The notes: generated by a model not told the origin, from the sequence alone. Counted from the stretch's first letter, positions 34,169 through 44,695 are shown. The stretch: 64,000 bases of DNA from Paenibacillus kobensis NBRC 15729 (GCF_004000825.1 NZ_BILZ01000012.1:45571-109570), one strand, 5' to 3'. Numbers and translations: made by a program.

Positions 34169-34630
34169 TCAGATGCCCGGCTTGCCGAATGGATCGTTAA
34201 TCGTTACGCCTTCGAACGTAAAGTCGATATCCTCTTCCAAGGCTTCGCTATCCGTATCAAGCTTGGCCATGATGACCTTATCCAAATTGACGCCTTTGAG
34301 CGTCACGTCTTGCTTGCCAACCGAAGAGTTCGGATCTTCATTCACGATATGGATGTCAAAATAGGTATCGACGCCCTTGTCGACGTAGGACAGCATCAAC
34401 TCACGGAACAGAGACGTCGTGTAGTAAATCGTCATGCTGCCGCTGCCGGACCAGCCGATCGCCTTATGTTTCGTGCCGCGCTGGCCTAACATTTTAATTT
34501 CGGCCTTTTCCTTCTCGATCGTCGCCTCGAGCGATTTGATATAGAACATTTCTTCGACCTTGCCGTTAATGACCGCATAGGCCCGGCCTTCACGTCCGTT
34601 GATCGTATCGTTAGCGCGAATGTAGGACAT
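34169..34630 (-). CDS. xkdM: Tail tube protein, XkdM
   Basis: 153 residues of the XkdM family, the subunit of the inner tube. Family segments: ANDTINGREGRAYAVINGKV, AEIKMLGQRGTKHKAIGWSG, GSMTIYYTTSLFRELMLSYV and LEEDIDFTFEGVTINDPF. It follows the sheath gene by 1 bp, the universal sheath-tube order of contractile tails. Confidence 0.96.
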   Translation of the reverse strand: MSYIRANDTINGREGRAYAVINGKVEEMFYIKSLEATIEKEKAEIKMLGQRGTKHKAIGWSGSGSMTIYYTTSLFRELMLSYVDKGVDTYFDIHIVNEDPNSSVGKQDVTLKGVNLDKVIMAKLDTDSEALEEDIDFTFEGVTINDPFGKPGI

Positions 34631-34631
34631 T

Positions 34632-35948
34632 CTACTTCACCTTCACTTTCATATAAATTTTCTCAACACTGTCAACCGGCTGAATGCTCGCTTCAACCGT
34701 AACGCTGTCCGAGTCGGCCCCCTGAAGCACCGCGATGTCCGTCTGCGAATCGAAGTTCTGGATTGCATTCGAGTCCTGCAGACCGGTCAAGTAAGTGACG
34801 ATCTCGGACTTCAGCAGATTGCGTCCATCGGCATTGTTGTTCACTTTGCCCAGGTAGTACTGTTCGAAAATCCGCTTAATGTCGTTGCCAATGCCGTCGA
34901 GTACCCGAATAACCCGGTTTTTTCGGAACGCTTTGCCTTTCTCGCCGCCGTAGCTGATCAAGTTGTTAATGTCCTGTTCGACGATGGCCCGGCCATTATT
35001 CGCTGTAAATAAGAATTCGCCCGCTTCTAACGCGGCAATCGTCTGCGAATTCGTATAACGCGGCAGCGCATCGGCTGCATCATCGTAGCTCTGGTACGTT
35101 AACGACTCCGCCACGCCTGCCGCCGCTGTTGCCCCTGCCACCCAAGCCGTTGCCTGAGCAGCCGATAGACTCGTGCCGTCCGACAGCACAACGCCATTTT
35201 TGACACTAATAACGCCTTCGTGATTGGCCAGCGGGTAATTCGCCAAGACAGCCTGAATCTTCTTGCCATCTGATTCGCGAAGTCGTCTAGCGAAAGCAGA
35301 ATAAACGCTTTTGAGCGTATTATCCGAAGCGGTCAGCGCCACGGTCTGAAAGTCCTCCAGCTCAAGCGCAGCCAAAAACTCGCTATGGTCGGCATTCGTC
35401 GCACTTCCGTCGTCGCCGCCCGTCAGCGCCGCACCTGCAGTCAGAGTAAGCGATCCTGTGCCGCTGAAGCTAACCCAATCGTTCGGTTTCAGTTCATCCA
35501 CTTGAGAAACCGTCTGGGTTTCGATCGAATCCCCATCCAGCACAGTCGTCACATCGAACTTCGAATTATCATCGATATTGGTTTGAACAATTAAGCTCAA
35601 ATCATTACCGCGTACGCCGCCATGTGCAGCCGTACCCGTCAAAGCGCCGATTACCGCACTCGCCTTGGTTCCTGCATTCAGCCGGAACAGCAACAACGTG
35701 GACGCTCGCTTGAGCACTTCCCGAATCAGCAGCAATTGCGATGAGGTTATGGTGTAGCCAAGGATATCCTTGACGTTCTCGCCCGCCTGAATTCGAATCA
35801 TTTGTTTAGCCGGTCCCCACGAGAGCGGAAGACCGATCGCCGCCGTTCCTCTTTCTCCAATTGCACCAATCGATCCGCCATCGTTCACAAAATTGATGTA
35901 GACGCCCGGACGCACCTTATTTTGAGCTGCCCATACTCCGCCTGCCAT
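34632..35948 (-). CDS. xkdK: Contractile tail sheath protein, XkdK
   Basis: 438 residues of the XkdK tail sheath family, whose contraction drives the tube through the target envelope. N-terminus WAAQNKVRPGVYINFVNDGG contains the conserved RPGVY; later AGVAESLTYQSYDDA, the C-terminal core LIGKAFRKNRVIR-like GKAFRKNRVIRVLDGIGND and KSEIVTYLTGLQDSNAI are seen. Length is that of PBSX XkdK. Its presence marks the particle as myovirus-like rather than a flexible F-type tail. Confidence 0.97.
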   Translation of the reverse strand: MAGGVWAAQNKVRPGVYINFVNDGGSIGAIGERGTAAIGLPLSWGPAKQMIRIQAGENVKDILGYTITSSQLLLIREVLKRASTLLLFRLNAGTKASAVIGALTGTAAHGGVRGNDLSLIVQTNIDDNSKFDVTTVLDGDSIETQTVSQVDELKPNDWVSFSGTGSLTLTAGAALTGGDDGSATNADHSEFLAALELEDFQTVALTASDNTLKSVYSAFARRLRESDGKKIQAVLANYPLANHEGVISVKNGVVLSDGTSLSAAQATAWVAGATAAAGVAESLTYQSYDDAADALPRYTNSQTIAALEAGEFLFTANNGRAIVEQDINNLISYGGEKGKAFRKNRVIRVLDGIGNDIKRIFEQYYLGKVNNNADGRNLLKSEIVTYLTGLQDSNAIQNFDSQTDIAVLQGADSDSVTVEASIQPVDSVEKIYMKVKVK

Positions 35949-35949
35949 T

Positions 35950-36132
35950 CTACTTCACCGACCTTTTCTCGAAATCTCGAATTAGACGCTCTACAGCGCC
36001 GAACGTATAGAATTCACCATCTGTCAAAATAGCCGACAGCATATCCTTCTGCTGCGGACTGAAACGATTCGAAGCCGCAAACTGCTGTTTGCTGTACAAC
36101 GCTTCTGATGCTTGCTCTACCGATTTACTCAT
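35950..36132 (-). CDS. Small protein between tail terminator and sheath genes
   Basis: 60 residues, family not recognised. ATG at 36132 overlaps the TGA of the preceding gene (ATGA) and has AAGGGTGGA ahead; the stop lies 1 bp from the sheath start. Sequence is helical (QASEALYSKQQFAASNRFSP, AVERLIRDFEKRSV) with QQKDMLSAILTDGEFYTFG in the middle. Tight coupling on both sides argues that it is a real tail gene, corresponding in position to XkdJ of PBSX though similarity is not evident. Confidence 0.75.
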   Translation of the reverse strand: MSKSVEQASEALYSKQQFAASNRFSPQQKDMLSAILTDGEFYTFGAVERLIRDFEKRSVK

Positions 36133-36566
36133 TTTATCCACCCTTCCATAATCATTGCCGCCATTCGGGGCACTGGTTGCACTTGCTTGTACACTTGCAC
36201 TCTAACTGTGAAAAAGAATTGCAGAACTCTTTCAACCGTCTCATACCGCATCCCCGTCCCGCGGAGCTGCCCGCCTCCTGATGGAATGTTCTCCAACGCA
36301 TCTGCAAGCTTCCCGGCCACTAGGCCGGCTTCTTGGACAGGCTCGTCTGTGGACGGAAAATATTGAATCGTAAAAGCATATAACCGTTCGTAACGCTGGC
36401 CCATAATCCGCTTATACGTTACTTGGGGTTCCATCAACCTAAAGTACGGTTCAGGAATCCCCTGACTCGTTGGCTCCGAAAGGATCGGTACGCCGGGGAA
36501 GGTCTCCGCCAATACGCCAGCGACCGCTTCGCGGACTTCGTTATCTGCCGTCTCTCCCTCAGCCAT
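36129..36566 (-). CDS. Phage tail terminator family protein (DUF6838-like)
   Basis: 145 residues from ATG 36566, chosen because AAAGGGGGC precedes it; the frame stays open for another 200 bp upstream but only through terminator hairpins, so that part is not coding. Family features: VAGVLAETFPGVPILSEPTS, then GIPEPYFRLMEPQVTYKRIM and YERLYAFTIQYFPS. Such proteins cap the tail tube and sheath at the head-proximal end. It is the first gene of the tail operon; in complete prophages portal, capsid and head-tail joining genes precede it, but none are present here. Confidence 0.82.
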   Translation of the reverse strand: MAEGETADNEVREAVAGVLAETFPGVPILSEPTSQGIPEPYFRLMEPQVTYKRIMGQRYERLYAFTIQYFPSTDEPVQEAGLVAGKLADALENIPSGGGQLRGTGMRYETVERVLQFFFTVRVQVYKQVQPVPRMAAMIMEGWIK

Positions 36567-36686
36567 TGCTAATGCCCCCTTTAGCTGCCTTGTCTGGCGG
36601 CTCTCTTCGTTTTCGGAATGCGAGGAGCCCTGTCCTTCGCTCTGCCATAAAGACCTAACCTCTCTTTCGATCCGGCGGCAGCCGGT

Positions 36687-36723
36687 AAAATAATAGGGCC
36701 ACGGCAGTCTCAGCCGAGGCCCT
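36687..36723 (-). terminator. Third tandem terminator ahead of the tail operon
   Basis: Stem AGGGCC, mismatch, CGGC with GCCG, mismatch, GGCCCT and a 7-nt loop; minus-strand tail ATTATTTT. It lies about 120 bp before the first tail gene and after both repeat-borne terminators in the direction of transcription. Confidence 0.8.
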
Positions 36724-36735
36724 AAGGAACAACAG

Positions 36736-36759
36736 AAAAGGCCGCCCAATTGGACGGCC
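36736..36759 (-). terminator. Terminator at the end of repeat copy A
   Basis: Hairpin GGCCGTCC/GGGCGGCC (one G-U pair) with a 4-nt loop and TTTT on the minus strand. The second of three hairpins met by transcription from the activator gene toward the tail genes. Confidence 0.8.
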
Positions 36760-36857
36760 TCGCTCATTTCGATATTGTTTTCATACTAGCATATTATCAC
36801 GGGTTGACATGCTTTGCTACGCCTTTGTTCCGCCATCCCGCCGCCAACCGCCCGCCG
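36736..36857 (-). repeat. 122-bp direct repeat, copy A
   Basis: Matches copy B (36925-37046) at 117 of 122 positions with no gaps. On minus it reads from a GC-rich start (CGGCGGGCGG), through GTCAACCCGTGATAAGATGC and TAGTATGAAAAC, to the terminator hairpin. It lacks a ribosome binding site and an open frame longer than 13 codons outside the read-through frame. Possible activator-dependent promoter module or attenuator. Confidence 0.9.
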
Positions 36858-36924
36858 CAGTTCGGATGAACTGCAGCAGCCCTAACTAAAGGGATTCTTC
36901 ATGATTATCTTGCTTCATAAATAC

Positions 36925-36948
36925 AAAAGGCCGCCCATTTGGACGGCC
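36925..36948 (-). terminator. Terminator at the end of repeat copy B
   Basis: Same hairpin as in copy A (GGCCGTCC/GGGCGGCC) with TTTTGTATTT on the minus strand. It is the first terminator after the activator gene, about 100 bp past its stop. Confidence 0.8.
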
Positions 36949-37046
36949 TCGCTCATCTCGATAATGTTTTCATACTAGCATCTTATCACGGGTTGACATG
37001 CTTTGCTACGCCTTTGTTCCGCCATCTCGCCGCCAACCGCCCGCCG
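36925..37046 (-). repeat. 122-bp direct repeat, copy B
   Basis: Begins exactly next to the stop codon of the activator gene (37047-37049) and ends in a terminator. Separated from copy A by 67 bp that contain a 7-bp hairpin GCAGTTC/GAACTGC. The five differences between copies are single substitutions. Both copies keep TGATAAG, half of the operator sequence found upstream of the repressor gene. Confidence 0.9.
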
Positions 37047-37691
37047 TTACACGGACAACCGGCCGAACTCTTGCAGCGCCTTCGGACGGCTTCGTTCGAA
37101 GGTGCGCCGCGAGGTCTGCATTCGGTCCACCACCTCGTTAATCTCCAGCCCCTCGACATACCGCAGACGCAGCAGCTTTGCATAGTCCGGCTTGTAACTC
37201 TCCAATGCCGATAAAGCCGAATCGATCTGGTCTCGCTCATTCTGAAGATCTTGGTACTCGCTCAACCGGTCGAGAACACCTTCGTAGCCTTCCCTATTGC
37301 CTGTGCGCGCTTCAATTACTTTCTGAATTTTACTACGGATTTCCCGCAATGCTTTAGCGTCCTCCTCGTCAGTTGCCGTCTTCGGTACAGCAGCTAACTG
37401 TGCCTTCGTACCTGTCGGATAACCGGTCAAGTAAGCATGAGCCGTCGTCTCCAGCACTTGCTCCCGCTTCGTGAGGTACATATACGATGGCATTCCGCGC
37501 AGCTTTCGGTGTAATTCCATTAGATGGTCATCCTGATTGATTCGACTTACGGTAATCCCCGCGCCGACCGAATAATTATCGAGCACCTTAAGCCTGGCTA
37601 GTATTCTCTTATAGCTGGTAAGACGCTCAATTGCTTCAGACTCGTGCATTTTATAATAAGAAGCTTGCTCCGCCGTGTGTTGCAGTTTCAT
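37047..37691 (-). CDS. Sigma-region-4-like transcriptional activator of the tail operon
   Basis: 214 residues. The last 60 residues form a sigma-70 region 4 type helix-turn-helix (KLLRLRYVEGLEINEVVDRM, QTSRRTFERSRPKALQEFG); ahead lies a coiled-coil stretch (YQDLQNERDQIDSALSALES). The N-terminal half is helical with conserved-looking LRGMPSYMYLTKREQVLETT. ArpU/Xpf-type late activators of Bacillota phages share this build. It lies between the XRE switch and the tail genes, transcribed toward the tail operon, so it is the best candidate for the late-gene activator. Specific family not certain. Confidence 0.75.
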   Translation of the reverse strand: MKLQHTAEQASYYKMHESEAIERLTSYKRILARLKVLDNYSVGAGITVSRINQDDHLMELHRKLRGMPSYMYLTKREQVLETTAHAYLTGYPTGTKAQLAAVPKTATDEEDAKALREIRSKIQKVIEARTGNREGYEGVLDRLSEYQDLQNERDQIDSALSALESYKPDYAKLLRLRYVEGLEINEVVDRMQTSRRTFERSRPKALQEFGRLSV

Positions 37692-37732
37692 TTTTACGCC
37701 ACCCTTTCGTTATATTTCACATGTTTTTATAT

Positions 37733-37749
37733 TGATAAAAAAATTATCA
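37733..37749. promoter_or_regulatory. Operator O1, TGATAA-N5-TTATCA
   Basis: Perfect inverted repeat. It sits just downstream of the activator -10 box (37753-37758, minus strand), so an occupied site would block initiation. Confidence 0.8.
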
Positions 37750-37752
37750 CTC

Positions 37753-37780
37753 GGTATAAAAAAGACGACTTAACTGACAA
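37753..37780 (-). promoter_or_regulatory. Promoter of the activator gene
   Basis: Minus-strand -35 TTGTCA (37775-37780), 16-nt spacer and -10 TATACC (37753-37758). It faces the activator gene, whose start is about 60 bp further; O1 overlaps the expected start point. Confidence 0.6.
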
Positions 37781-37817
37781 TATTGACGAAAACTTTTCGA
37801 TCAGTTATGCTTGGTTG

Positions 37818-37834
37818 TGATAATATTTTTATCA
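37818..37834. promoter_or_regulatory. Operator O2, TGATAA-N5-TTATCA
   Basis: Perfect inverted repeat midway between the two divergent -35 boxes; suited to cooperative binding or looping with O1 and O3. Confidence 0.8.
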
Positions 37835-37860
37835 ACCAACCGACAGCTCTCCCTCAATAT

Positions 37861-37889
37861 TTGACAAGCGGCTGTCGTATTCCGATTAT
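37861..37889 (+). promoter_or_regulatory. Promoter of the XRE repressor gene
   Basis: Consensus -35 TTGACA (37861-37866) with GATTAT at 17 nt spacing (37884-37889) as -10. O3 begins 4 bp downstream, so the repressor probably regulates its own gene. Confidence 0.65.
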
Positions 37890-37892
37890 ATT

Positions 37893-37909
37893 TGATAAAA
37901 TTATTATCG
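37893..37909. promoter_or_regulatory. Operator O3, TGATAA-N5-TTATCG
   Basis: Same inverted repeat with one mismatch in the last base; overlaps the expected transcription start of the repressor gene. Confidence 0.7.
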
Positions 37910-37921
37910 TCAATGAGGTTT

Positions 37922-37938
37922 TGATAATAATATTATCA
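37922..37938. promoter_or_regulatory. Operator O4, TGATAA-N5-TTATCA
   Basis: Perfect inverted repeat in the leader of the repressor gene, 23 bp before its ATG and just ahead of the ribosome binding site. Confidence 0.8.
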
Positions 37939-37961
37939 ATAATTCGAAAGGTAGACCAGCC

Positions 37962-38399
37962 ATGAATCTTAATCAAAGAATTTCTGCGTTACGGAGCCAC
38001 AAGCGTCTTACCCAAGAACAAGTCGCAAGCGTACTCGGCGTCAAACGTGCCCGGTATAACGCATGGGAGAACGGCATATCCAATCCCGATCATGTGATGC
38101 TGGCAGCATTGGCTCAATTCCACGGCGTTACGGTAGATTTCCTGCTTGGATTATCTGTTCCAGAGGGGGAGACGCTTTCCCCAGGCAACAAACATGCCGA
38201 TAAAGATACAGATGAGGCTTTCCTGGCGGAGCTGACCGTTGAGTTGGAGCGGAACCATCATCTGGCCAGAGGCAAGAACAGCAGTGATGTCGATACGATC
38301 GCTGCACATCATGATGGAGAAGAGTGGACAGATGAAGAACGTGAAGAAATTGAGCGCTTCAAAGCGTACATCCGGTCAAAACGCAACCATCAGGTATAA
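37962..38399 (+). CDS. XRE-family repressor of the tail cluster (ImmR-like)
   Basis: 145 residues. Residues 3-62 are a Cro/CI helix-turn-helix: NQRISALRSHKRLTQEQVAS, VLGVKRARYNAWENGISNPD and FHGVTVDFLLG. The C-terminal half is acidic and helical and probably mediates dimerisation. Divergent from the activator gene with four matching operators between. The next gene encodes an ImmA-like protein, the same pairing as ImmR-ImmA of ICEBs1, where the protease removes the repressor after DNA damage (known there; inferred here). Confidence 0.92.
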   Translation: MNLNQRISALRSHKRLTQEQVASVLGVKRARYNAWENGISNPDHVMLAALAQFHGVTVDFLLGLSVPEGETLSPGNKHADKDTDEAFLAELTVELERNHHLARGKNSSDVDTIAAHHDGEEWTDEEREEIERFKAYIRSKRNHQV

Positions 38400-38874
38400 A
38401 GCTACGAATTATGAAAAGCTGTTGAGAGATACGGCTAACCAAGGCATCGATATTCAAGAATGCCCTATGGTTCCTTCGATCAAAGGTCTATACGGAGACG
38501 GAACCATATGGATTAATCAATCCATATCGACCTCGACTGAGAAGGCTTGCGTGCTTGCAGAAGAGCTTGGTCATTATCACACCTCGTCGGGGGATATATT
38601 AGATCAGCGCGATTCGATGAATCGGAAGCAGGAGCTTCGTGCTAGAAGGTGGGCATACGAGCGGTTAATTCCGTTAGATCGACTAGTCGATGCTTATAAA
38701 GCGCGCGTGAAGGGCCGATTCGAACTGGCGGAATATTTAGGCGTAACGGAACCATTCTTACAGTCCGCTATCGATCGCTACCGTGACAAGTATGGGGTGT
38801 TCACGATGCTCGACGATCGTTACATCATCTATTTCGAACCTCTTGGCGTTGCGGAGATATTTGCGCCATGGTGA
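38332..38874 (+). CDS. ImmA/IrrE-family metallopeptidase-like protein
   Basis: 180 residues from ATG 38332, overlapping the repressor gene by 68 bp; GTG 38341 and TTG 38350 are alternatives, since the recognisable domain begins only at YKATNYEKLLRDTANQGIDI. The zinc-site helix reads VLAEELGHYHTSSGD: the family HExxH appears as EELGH, so the first His is Glu. Other family landmarks are GLYGDGTIWINQSI before it and RRWAYERLIPLDRLVDAYKA after it. Partner of the XRE repressor; likely cleaves or inactivates it, but the altered motif leaves catalysis open. Confidence 0.85.
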   Translation: MKNVKKLSASKRTSGQNATIRYKATNYEKLLRDTANQGIDIQECPMVPSIKGLYGDGTIWINQSISTSTEKACVLAEELGHYHTSSGDILDQRDSMNRKQELRARRWAYERLIPLDRLVDAYKARVKGRFELAEYLGVTEPFLQSAIDRYRDKYGVFTMLDDRYIIYFEPLGVAEIFAPW

Positions 38875-38878
38875 GATT

Positions 38879-38912
38879 GAATCCCTCGATTTGATCGGAG
38901 GATTCTTTTTTA
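38879..38912 (+). terminator. Terminator of the repressor-ImmA operon
   Basis: Stem GAATCC, internal mismatch, CGAT with ATCG, mismatch, GGATTC and a 3-nt loop, followed by TTTTTT, starting 5 bp past the immA-like stop. It marks the right border of the tail cluster. Confidence 0.88.
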
Positions 38913-39416
38913 TTGCTAGTGATTCGCCTTCCCGCTTTCATTGGCGGTAATCTAACGAACTGGAAAAGCGTTATTGGGCGATGAATCAGCTCTTTTCAAA
39001 TCTAACGAACCCACGTGATCTTATTTGATCCAATTACGTTACTTACACGCCGATAATGCTTTAATAACGTCGCTGGAGTTCGTTAGACTTGCAAACTCGT
39101 ATTTTGAAGTCAAATAGCGCTTCTACGATTCGTTAGCCGCCGCGGCGACAGTAATCCGTGCAGCGACCCATTCCTCCCCCACCAGTACAATGCAAGCTCC
39201 GAGCCCTGCTCATGCAAAGCGCGTTTTGCTTTGGTACTTAGGGCAGTAACGCCAGCGGAGCGGGCGGTATCACGAGCGAAGAAGCGTCAGCGGTCGCCTT
39301 TGTTGACGGATTGTAACCGATTCACGGTCTTACATATTCATTAACAATCCGGCAACAACAGCGATCGTAGCCGTGATGCCGTCCGCGCAGCGCCAGCTGA
39401 CCATTCTCCCAATAAA
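38913..39416. other. Gene-free stretch with short inverted repeats
   Basis: About 500 bp without a credible gene. At 38951-39137 the decamer TCTAACGAAC occurs twice on plus (38951, 39001), then as its complement GTTCGTTAGA (39078) and a variant ATTCGTTAGC (39128). The symmetric spacing suggests a small interspersed element or RNA that folds back on itself. The rest (39138-39416) shows nothing I can assign. Confidence 0.55.
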
Positions 39417-39449
39417 GCAAAAAGCCCCCCGCCATCCGGCGAGGGGCTT
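39417..39449 (-). terminator. Terminator of the suf operon
   Basis: Stem AAGCCCC, mismatch, CGCC with GGCG, mismatch, GGGGCTT and a 4-nt loop; TTTTTGC follows on minus. It starts 13 bp after the sufB stop. Confidence 0.93.
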
Positions 39450-39461
39450 GCATGGTACACC

Positions 39462-40859
39462 TTAACCGATCGAACCTTCCATCTCGAACTTAATGAGACG
39501 GTTCATCTCGACCGCGTACTCCATCGGCAGTTCTTTCGTGAACGGTTCGATGAAGCCCATGACGATCATTTGCGTCGCTTCCGCTTCCGACAGACCGCGG
39601 CTCATCAGGTAGAAGAGCTGATCCTCGGACACTTTGGATACCGTTGCCTCGTGCTCGAGCGTAATGTTGTCGTTCAGGATCTCATTGTACGGGATCGTAT
39701 CCGACGTCGACTCGTTATCGAGAATGAGCGTATCGCACTTGACGTTCGCCTTCGAACCTTCGGAGTTGCGTCCGAACGAAGCGAGGCCGCGGTACGTTAC
39801 TTTGCCGCCATGCTTGGAGATCGACTTCGACACGATCGTCGACGTCGTATCTGGTGCCAGGTGGATCATCTTCGCGCCTGCGTCTTGGTGCTGGCCTTTG
39901 CCTGCAACCGCGATCGACAATACCATGCCTTTCGCGCCGCGTCCTTTAAGGACAACCGCAGGATATTTCATCGTCAGCTTGGAGCCGATGTTGCCGTCGA
40001 CCCATTCCATCGTCGCGTTTTCTTCCGCAACGGCGCGCTTCGTAACGAGGTTGTAGATGTTCGGTGCCCAGTTCTGAATCGTCGTGTAACGAACGCGAGC
40101 GTTCTTCTTGACGATAATCTCAACGACCGCGCTATGCAGCGAGTTCGTGCTGTATACAGGCGCTGTGCAGCCTTCTACGTAGTGCACGAAGCTGTCTTCG
40201 TCCGCGATGATGAGCGTACGCTCGAATTGGCCCATGTTTTCCGAGTTGATCCGGAAGTAAGCTTGAAGAGGAATTTCGCACTTCACGCCTTTTGGCACGT
40301 AGATGAAGCTGCCGCCCGACCATACTGCGCTGTTAAGCGCTGCGAACTTGTTGTCCGCCGGCGGGATAACGGTGCCGAAATATTCTTTGAACAGCTCTGG
40401 ATGCTCGCGAAGCGCCGTGTCCGTATCGGTGAAAATAACGCCTTGCTTCTCGAGATCTTCCTGCATGCTGTGGTAAACAACTTCGGACTCGTATTGAGCC
40501 GATACGCCGGCGAGGAACTTCTGTTCCGCTTCTGGAATACCGAGCTTGTCGAACGTTTCCTTGATTTCTGCCGGTACTTCCTCCCACGTTTTACCTTGCT
40601 TCTCGGAAGGCTTAACGTAGTATTGGATGTCGTTGAAATCAAGATCGTCCATGTTGCCGCCCCATTGCGGCATTGGCATTTTGTTGAACTGCTCGAGCGA
40701 TTTCAGACGGAAGTTCAACATGAATTCCGGCTCGCCCTTCATTTCCGAAATCGTGCGAACGATCTCCGGCGTCAATCCTTTACCGGATTGGAATATCGCC
40801 TTATGCTCGTCGCGAAAGCCATACTTATACTCTTCCATCTCTGGCATTTTCTTCGCCAT
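39462..40859 (-). CDS. sufB: Fe-S cluster scaffold subunit SufB
   Basis: 465 residues. SufB with SufC and SufD forms the SufBC2D scaffold that builds iron-sulfur clusters in the cytoplasm. Seen: [20 protein letters not shown] near the N-terminus, [59 protein letters not shown] with the conserved Cys, and [20 protein letters not shown] near the end. AAGGAGG precedes the ATG at 40859. It is the last gene of the operon, 91 bp after sufU. Confidence 0.97.
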   Translation of the reverse strand: MAKKMPEMEEYKYGFRDEHKAIFQSGKGLTPEIVRTISEMKGEPEFMLNFRLKSLEQFNKMPMPQWGGNMDDLDFNDIQYYVKPSEKQGKTWEEVPAEIKETFDKLGIPEAEQKFLAGVSAQYESEVVYHSMQEDLEKQGVIFTDTDTALREHPELFKEYFGTVIPPADNKFAALNSAVWSGGSFIYVPKGVKCEIPLQAYFRINSENMGQFERTLIIADEDSFVHYVEGCTAPVYSTNSLHSAVVEIIVKKNARVRYTTIQNWAPNIYNLVTKRAVAEENATMEWVDGNIGSKLTMKYPAVVLKGRGAKGMVLSIAVAGKGQHQDAGAKMIHLAPDTTSTIVSKSISKHGGKVTYRGLASFGRNSEGSKANVKCDTLILDNESTSDTIPYNEILNDNITLEHEATVSKVSEDQLFYLMSRGLSEAEATQMIVMGFIEPFTKELPMEYAVEMNRLIKFEMEGSIG

Positions 40860-40950
40860 GGCTGATCACGCCTCCTTATAAAAAGTTATGACAATTGCTG
40901 TCGTTATCTTCAGCCCAGTCCAAGCCAACCCAGGCGCTATTCAACAATTA

Positions 40951-43893
<2,943 letters not shown>

Positions 43894-43915
43894 GCTCGAA
43901 TGCCCCCTTCTCCGA

Positions 43916-44695
43916 TTAAGCCTGGCCGACCGTTTCGTCTACGATGCCCAGTTCTTCTTTCACCCAGTCATAGCCTTCGTTCTCAAGACGTTCTGCCAGT
44001 TCAGGACCGCCGGATTTCACGATGCGGCCTTGCATCATAACGTGTACGAAGTCTGGCTTGATGTAGTTCAGCAAACGCTGATAGTGAGTAATAACAAGGA
44101 AGCCGCGGTCTTCGGAACGCATTGCGTTCACGCCGTTCGATACGATTCTCAGTGCGTCAATGTCGAGGCCGGAGTCGATTTCGTCGAGAATAACCAGTTT
44201 CGGATCGAGCAGCATCATTTGCAGAATTTCGTTCCGTTTCTTCTCGCCGCCGGAGAAACCTTCGTTCAGGTAACGGTGTGCGAATTCAGGATTCATCTCG
44301 AGGTCTTTCATCTTGCCTTCCATTTGGCGGATGAATTTGATCAGGCTGATCTCGTTGCCTTCGCCGCGGCGGGCGTTGATCGCGCTGCGCAGGAAGTCGG
44401 AGTTCGTAACGCCCGTAATTTCGCTCGGATATTGCATAGCAAGGAACATACCTGCAAGTGCGCGCTCATCGACGCCCATCTCCAGAATGTCTTCGCCGTC
44501 CAGAAGCGCCGTGCCGCCCGTTACTTCATATTTAGGATGACCCATCAGTGCAGATGCGAGCGTACTTTTACCCGTACCGTTCGGACCCATGATCGCGTGG
44601 ATTTCTCCACCTTTAATTTCAAGATTGATGCCTTTCAGGATCTCTTTACCTTCAACCGACGCTTTCAGGTCGTTGATGACGAATTGTGTCGACAT
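43916..44695 (-). CDS. sufC: Fe-S cluster assembly ATPase SufC
   Basis: 259 residues from ATG 44695, preceded by GGAAGGAGCGG; an in-frame codon 54 bp upstream would add an unconserved peptide. ABC ATPase with Walker [17 protein letters not shown], signature [20 protein letters not shown], Walker [19 protein letters not shown] and switch His in LVITHY. Provides ATP hydrolysis for the SufBC2D scaffold. First gene of the operon. Confidence 0.97.
   Translation of the reverse strand: MSTQFVINDLKASVEGKEILKGINLEIKGGEIHAIMGPNGTGKSTLASALMGHPKYEVTGGTALLDGEDILEMGVDERALAGMFLAMQYPSEITGVTNSDFLRSAINARRGEGNEISLIKFIRQMEGKMKDLEMNPEFAHRYLNEGFSGGEKKRNEILQMMLLDPKLVILDEIDSGLDIDALRIVSNGVNAMRSEDRGFLVITHYQRLLNYIKPDFVHVMMQGRIVKSGGPELAERLENEGYDWVKEELGIVDETVGQA

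Noticed and set aside
36567..36767. 67-codon N-terminal extension of the tail terminator gene
   Set aside because: It would be translated from two terminator hairpins and part of a repeat, with no ribosome binding site; a good site precedes the internal ATG at 36566.
36857..36874. GTTC-N4-GAAC resembling a LexA/SOS box between the repeats
   Set aside because: The half-sites are in the opposite order to the Bacillota LexA box (GAAC-N4-GTTC); it is better read as a plain 7-bp hairpin.
37783..37965. 60-codon open frame on plus in the switch region
   Set aside because: It overlaps operators and both promoters, has no ribosome binding site, and its composition is that of the operator repeats.
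21000..38950. Prophage attachment sites flanking the tail cluster
   Set aside because: No direct repeat could be matched between the two borders, no integrase is present and the cluster is not at a tRNA gene.
39570..40865. 431-codon open frame on plus across sufB
   Set aside because: Complete antisense of a highly conserved gene; translation is Arg-rich with no family resemblance.
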